Assembly (NCBI RefSeq): GCF_008831285.2
Contig: NC_045148.1
Span: 17,725,002 to 17,789,001, forward strand
Source of the DNA: Nymphaea colorata
Taxonomy: Eukaryota; Streptophyta; Magnoliopsida; Nymphaeales; Nymphaeaceae
Length of the DNA: 64,000 nt
Reading direction: 5' to 3'
Shown here: positions 60,800 through 64,000 of the stretch, in pieces
Layout: the number at the start of each line of letters is the position of its first letter
Numbering within the stretch: the first letter of the stretch is position 1
The notes under the pieces: generated by a model
What the model was told of the DNA's origin: nothing
Databases searched by the model: none
What the model saw: the letters and a program-made list of their open reading frames with translations, nothing else
Program-made: the position numbers and the translations under genes

Positions 60800-61078
60800 T
60801 CAAGAATTCCAAACTCAAATTCCAAAGCCGAATTCAAATTTTGAATTTTGGCTCCAAAACTCCTTCCTCTTAGATTCAAATCTTGAATTCAAATTTCAAA
60901 TTTTAGCTCTAAAACTCTTCCCTCTTGAATTCAAATCCTAAATTCGAATTTTGAATTTTGGCTCTAAAATTCTTCCCTCTTGAATTCAAATATTGAATTC
61001 GAATTTCGAATTTTGGCTCCAAAACTCTTTCCTCTTGAATTAAATCTTGAATTTGAATTTCGAATTTTGGCTCCAAAA
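60800..61078. repeat. 55-bp minisatellite, about five copies
   Basis: The landmark GGCTCC/AGCTCT recurs near 60850, 60905, 60960, 61015 and 61069, so the period is 54-55 bp. Each unit has AAAACTCTTCCCTCTTGAAT followed by alternating GAATTC/GAATTTTG words. It ends just before the TATA box. Confidence 0.88.
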
Positions 61079-61082
61079 TTGT

Positions 61083-61095
61083 CTATAAATACCCC
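61083..61095 (+). promoter_or_regulatory. TATA box after the minisatellite
   Basis: CTATAAATACCCC is a near-ideal plant TATA box. It is followed by a CT-rich leader-like stretch and AAACCCTAG. It may drive an LTR transcript. Confidence 0.55.
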
Positions 61096-61459
61096 TCACT
61101 TTTCCCCTCTTAAAAAAGAGTTAGCCTTGGGAGAAACCCTAGAGTATTCTCACTTGAAGACTTAGGGTTTCTCTTGAGTTTTTTCTCTCTTTCTTTTCCT
61201 CTTTCCACTTTCCTTCATCTTTAACATCTTGGGAGCTTCATTCAAGGTAAGTCCAAGATCATTAAAAAAAAAGAGATCATTTCCAATATCAATCACATTC
61301 GAGGTATTTAATCTTCCTCTATTTCTATTTTCATTTTTTCTTCTCTCCATGACATTTTCAATATCATTCATATCCGAGGTATGTAAACCTCAATTTTCAT
61401 TTCATCATTTTCTCTCTTATTCCTCTCCCCATAGCCATATGATATAGTCCAATGTTATC

Positions 61460-61640
61460 CGTATCGTACGATACGGACGCGTATCGTACGATACGTATCG
61501 TCCGTATCAACGTTTTCGATACGTTACACCTATTAAATACGATACGCGTACGTATCGTACGCGTATCGTACGTATCGTGCGATACGGTGGGCGTATCGCA
61601 CGATACGTGCGATACACCCCCGTATCGCACGATACGGGAG
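61460..61640. repeat. Palindromic GTATCG/CGATAC subterminal array
   Basis: By eye, eight GTATCG and eight CGATAC hexamers in about 180 bp, many combined as CGTATCGTACGATACG palindromes, in otherwise AT-rich DNA. The position just inside a hAT end fits transposase-binding subterminal repeats. Open frames across it encode only repeated Tyr-Asp-Thr/Arg-Ile patterns and are artefacts. Confidence 0.85.
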
Positions 61641-61959
61641 TAAAATTTAAAAGGGGCCGTCGGGCCCCTTTTTGCTTCTTATTCTCAAACCGACGCTCCT
61701 CTCTCTCTCTCTTCTTGTTTCTCAACACTGCGAGGGACGTGGGAGGGAGAGATTTTCTCTATTGCATCAAGATTTGCCGGTGAAGAAGCTTCATTTCTCG
61801 TTGTGGGGAGTCTTGGGACAGTGGGAAGCTTGGAGAAAGAGGGTTTTTTGGTTTTTAACACCAAGAAGGTAAAAAATAACTCATTTTTGCCGTTGAATCG
61901 TTCATTTCTCTTATTTCTTACATTTATTTGTATGTTTTTACTTGTTTTGTAAAGATATA

Positions 61960-64000
61960 ATGTCGGATCCTGCATGGCAGTGGTGTACAAGGGTGAATCC
62001 CAAAGATAGATTAAGAGTTAAGTGCAATTATTGTAAGCAAATCATATCAGGAGGGATTTCTCGCTTTAAACACCATATAGCTGGTACACAAAGCGATGTG
62101 GCTGCTTGCAATGGCTCCCAAGAGATCCCATTGCCAGCGTATGTAAAGCACCAGTGTCAGCAGCTTCTTGATGCAGTGAAAGCAAGTAGGATTGAAAAGG
62201 ACATGGAAGATGCGGAGGAAGGATATGGGGACCCACATGAAGGAGAAGAAAGTGAAGGTGAATATGTTCAACTTGAACAAGAAGATGTTGGTGTCAGTTT
62301 GGGAACAACTAAAGGGAAAGGCATCATGCATGGAGGTGGTTCTTCTGCAACTACAACCAGAAAAAGAAGAGGTGCAAGTATAAGTTCAGTTTCACGAGGA
62401 CGTGGCAGAAGTCAGGGTCGTACTGGTGGTGGTAGAGTACCTACTATGAGGTCGAGCAATATGTCTGGTTCGATCAAGAATTTTTTTCCCAATTATACTG
62501 CTGCTGGTGCTCAGCCTGAGATTCGTATAGCCATGCAATCAAAGGATATTATTGAAGCAGCAGATGAAACCATAGGAAGATGGTTCTATGATGCATCCAT
62601 TCCCTTCAATGCAGCAAACTCTTATCATTATCAGCCTATAGCAGATGCGATTGCTAGTGTAGGGCGAGGGTATAAAATGCCCTCTTTTCATAAATTGCGA
62701 GGTAAAATTCTCAACAATATAGTTAGAGATGTGAAGACATATTGTGATGAACTAAAATTGAGTTGGAAAGCTACAGGATGCAGTGTAATGGCAGATGGGT
62801 GGACAGACATCAAGAACAGAACATTGGTAAACTTCCTTGTATATTGCCCTCTTGGTACTATGTTCTTAAAATCTGTTGATTTGTCTGATACTCCGAAGAC
62901 TGCTGATGTGTTGTTTGGGATTTTTGATAAAGTTATAGAAGAAGTTGGGCCTGAAAATGTCGTACAATTTATCACTGATAATGCAACAAATTATAAAGCT
63001 GCAGGTGAAATGTTAGCAGCACGATATGGGACATTTTATTGGAGTCCATGTGCTGCTCACTGTGTAAATCTTATGCTTCAGGATCTTGGTGAAAGGGATG
63101 ATATGAAGTTGACAGTTCACAGATGCCAAGAAATCACGAAGTTTATTTACAATCATGCTTATGTCTTGAATTTGATGAGGAAATTCACAAATGGGGCTGA
63201 ATTGATTCGACCTGCACAAACACGGTTTGCTACAAATGTTTTGACTGTGCAGGGTATAGTCAAGCAAAGATCTTCTCTCAGGCAGATGTTTTCAAGTGAT
63301 GATTGGGCTGCATATCCACATGCCTATAAAAGAAAGGCTACGACAGTTGTGGATACCATCTTCGATGTTGACTTTTGGGAATCATGTGTGCACTTATTGA
63401 AGATTTGTGTACCTCTAGTGAAAGTCCTCAGATCAGTTGATAGTGAAGATAGACCTTCTATTGGATATTTATACGAGTCTATGGATAGAGCCAAGGAGGC
63501 CATTAGAGATAATATGAAGGGAAAAAAGAAGTTGTACATGCCTATATGGAAGATTATAGATGAAAGGTGGTCTGGACAACTTCATCGCCCACTTCATGCA
63601 GCAGCCTACTACCTAAATCCTGCCATTAGATATCTTCCCACTTTTAAGAAGGACAGAGAGGTCGAGTATGGCATGTTGGATTGCATTGATGTATTAGTAA
63701 GTGATAGTAAAGAACAAGACGCTATCCATATGTCGATCAACAAATATGATACAGCTTCTGGTACCATGGCGAGAGACACAGCAGTTCGATGCAGGACAAC
63801 TATGCGTCCAGGTATTAGAAAAAGAAACTTTATACTTTTTGTTCTTTAGCACTTATTCTACCTTCTCATATATTTATTTCTGACAACATTTTTACTTTCC
63901 ATCTGTTATTAGATTTGTGGTGGGAAAGGTTTGGGCCTGATTGCCCAGAATTAAGGAAGCTTGCAATTAGAATCCTCAGTCAAACATGTAGTGCAACTGG
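61960..64000 (+). CDS. hAT transposase (BED finger, DUF659), partial at window edge
   Basis: Cut-and-paste transposase. Exon 1 coding part runs 61960-63811, and exon 2 starts at 63913 (phase 1) and runs off the end. I chose Met 61960 because a TTTTGTAAAG acceptor ends at 61954, just after the Met at 61942. The N-terminal BED zinc finger has Trp6/Trp8, Cys22-x2-Cys25, and His38/His39 with Cys50. A basic, Gly-rich linker follows, then the DUF659/RNase-H-like core with ADGWTD (278-283; first catalytic Asp), ITDNATNY (about 338-345; second Asp) and the PCAAHCVNL motif. Exon 2 begins DLWWERFGPDCPELRKLAI, the start of the hAT dimerisation domain. No stop or frameshift is seen in over 640 codons, so it may still be active or recently silenced. 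Confidence 0.92.

Larger units (their letters stand above)
60687..61449 (+). mobile_element. LTR-like segment with TATA box, interrupting the copia element
   Basis: Begins TGTAATCACCCCAAATTT, like the start of many plant gypsy-type LTRs, exactly where copia integrase homology stops. It contains a 55-bp minisatellite, a TATA box (CTATAAATACCCC, 61083-61095) and, downstream, a transcript-like region (AAACCCTAG, CT-rich leader, GTAAG donor-like site near 61246). Two related ~75-bp units (CATTTTCAATATCA...CGAGGTAT) lie at about 61276 and 61350. No right-hand LTR border is seen before the hAT end at 61450. A host promoter is an alternative reading. Confidence 0.4.
61450..64000 (+). mobile_element. 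hAT-family DNA transposon, 5' part
   Basis: A plausible left end is CAATGTTATCCGTATCG at 61450, preceded by a candidate 8-bp target site (ATATAGTC). Then comes a subterminal array of GTATCG/CGATAC words (61460-61640), a short CT-rich leader exon with a donor at about 61868, an intron, and the transposase gene. The right end lies outside the window, so terminal repeats and target duplication cannot be confirmed. Confidence 0.65.

Noticed and set aside
61452-61643. Open frame with repeated Tyr-Asp-Thr and Arg-Ile patterns
   Set aside because: It is translation of the GTATCG/CGATAC palindromic array, which stays open by periodicity.
61942-61959. Upstream Met (MFCKDI) as transposase start
   Set aside because: It lies before a good splice acceptor ending at 61954, so it is probably intronic. 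The Met at 61960 leads directly into the BED finger.
1-64000. CRISPR arrays, operons, bacterial-type terminators, rRNA or tRNA genes
   Set aside because: None seen. The DNA is plant nuclear; repeats present are microsatellites, tandem duplications and transposon parts.

Overview
This is a 64 kb piece of nuclear DNA from a flowering plant. GT-AG introns, long AT-rich intergenic stretches, TA and GA microsatellites, retrotransposon relics and plant-only gene families all say so. The TIR-NBS resistance-type gene argues against a grass, since grasses largely lack TIR-NBS genes. Nothing seen fixes the lineage further; a eudicot, a magnoliid or an early-diverging angiosperm all fit.

Layout. 0-1.5 kb: the LTR (1070-1458) and primer-binding site of a minus-strand LTR retroelement, with a GC-rich internal part running off the left edge. 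2.2-4.2 kb: a three-exon TIR-NBS gene without LRRs (minus). 7.7-11.9 kb: a five-exon RING-H2 E3 ubiquitin ligase of the JUL1/RHG1A-like group (minus). 12-20.5 kb: gene-poor, with a LINE remnant and a 151-bp tandem duplication. 20.6-21.8 kb: a two-exon RCI2/LTI6 (PMP3) small membrane protein (minus). 22.8-23.2 kb: a Cys-rich small membrane protein (minus). 26.5-28.9 kb: a ZAR1-type LRR receptor-like kinase (plus), the clearest gene here. 29-37 kb: no supported gene. 37.5-38.7 kb: a non-canonical Aux/IAA of the IAA32/IAA34 type with no degron (plus). 42.2-47.1 kb and 51.4-54.5 kb: two tandem, strongly diverged PIF-like bHLH factor genes (minus). 56.0-56.2 kb: a 65-residue single-pass Gly/Cys-rich protein (minus). 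57.9-60.7 kb: the broken 3' half of a Ty1-copia element with its 3' LTR (minus). 60.7-61.4 kb: an LTR-like segment with a 55-bp minisatellite and a TATA box. 61.45-64 kb: the 5' part of a hAT DNA transposon with an apparently intact transposase (plus), cut by the window edge.

The genes are independent single-copy plant loci, not an operon or pathway. Several act in signalling: ZAR1 kinase, Aux/IAA auxin repression, PIF-like bHLH light/growth control, RING E3 turnover, TIR-NBS immunity and RCI2 stress response. I see no gene cluster that amounts to an undescribed system. The most unusual items are the divergent PIF-like pair (one with an altered DNA-contact residue and a GC-AG intron), the dense GTATCG/CGATAC array at the hAT end, the nested transposons at the right edge, and a (TC)25 microsatellite four bases inside a splice donor. 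Exon boundaries come from reading GT/AG sites and phase by eye, without transcript support.
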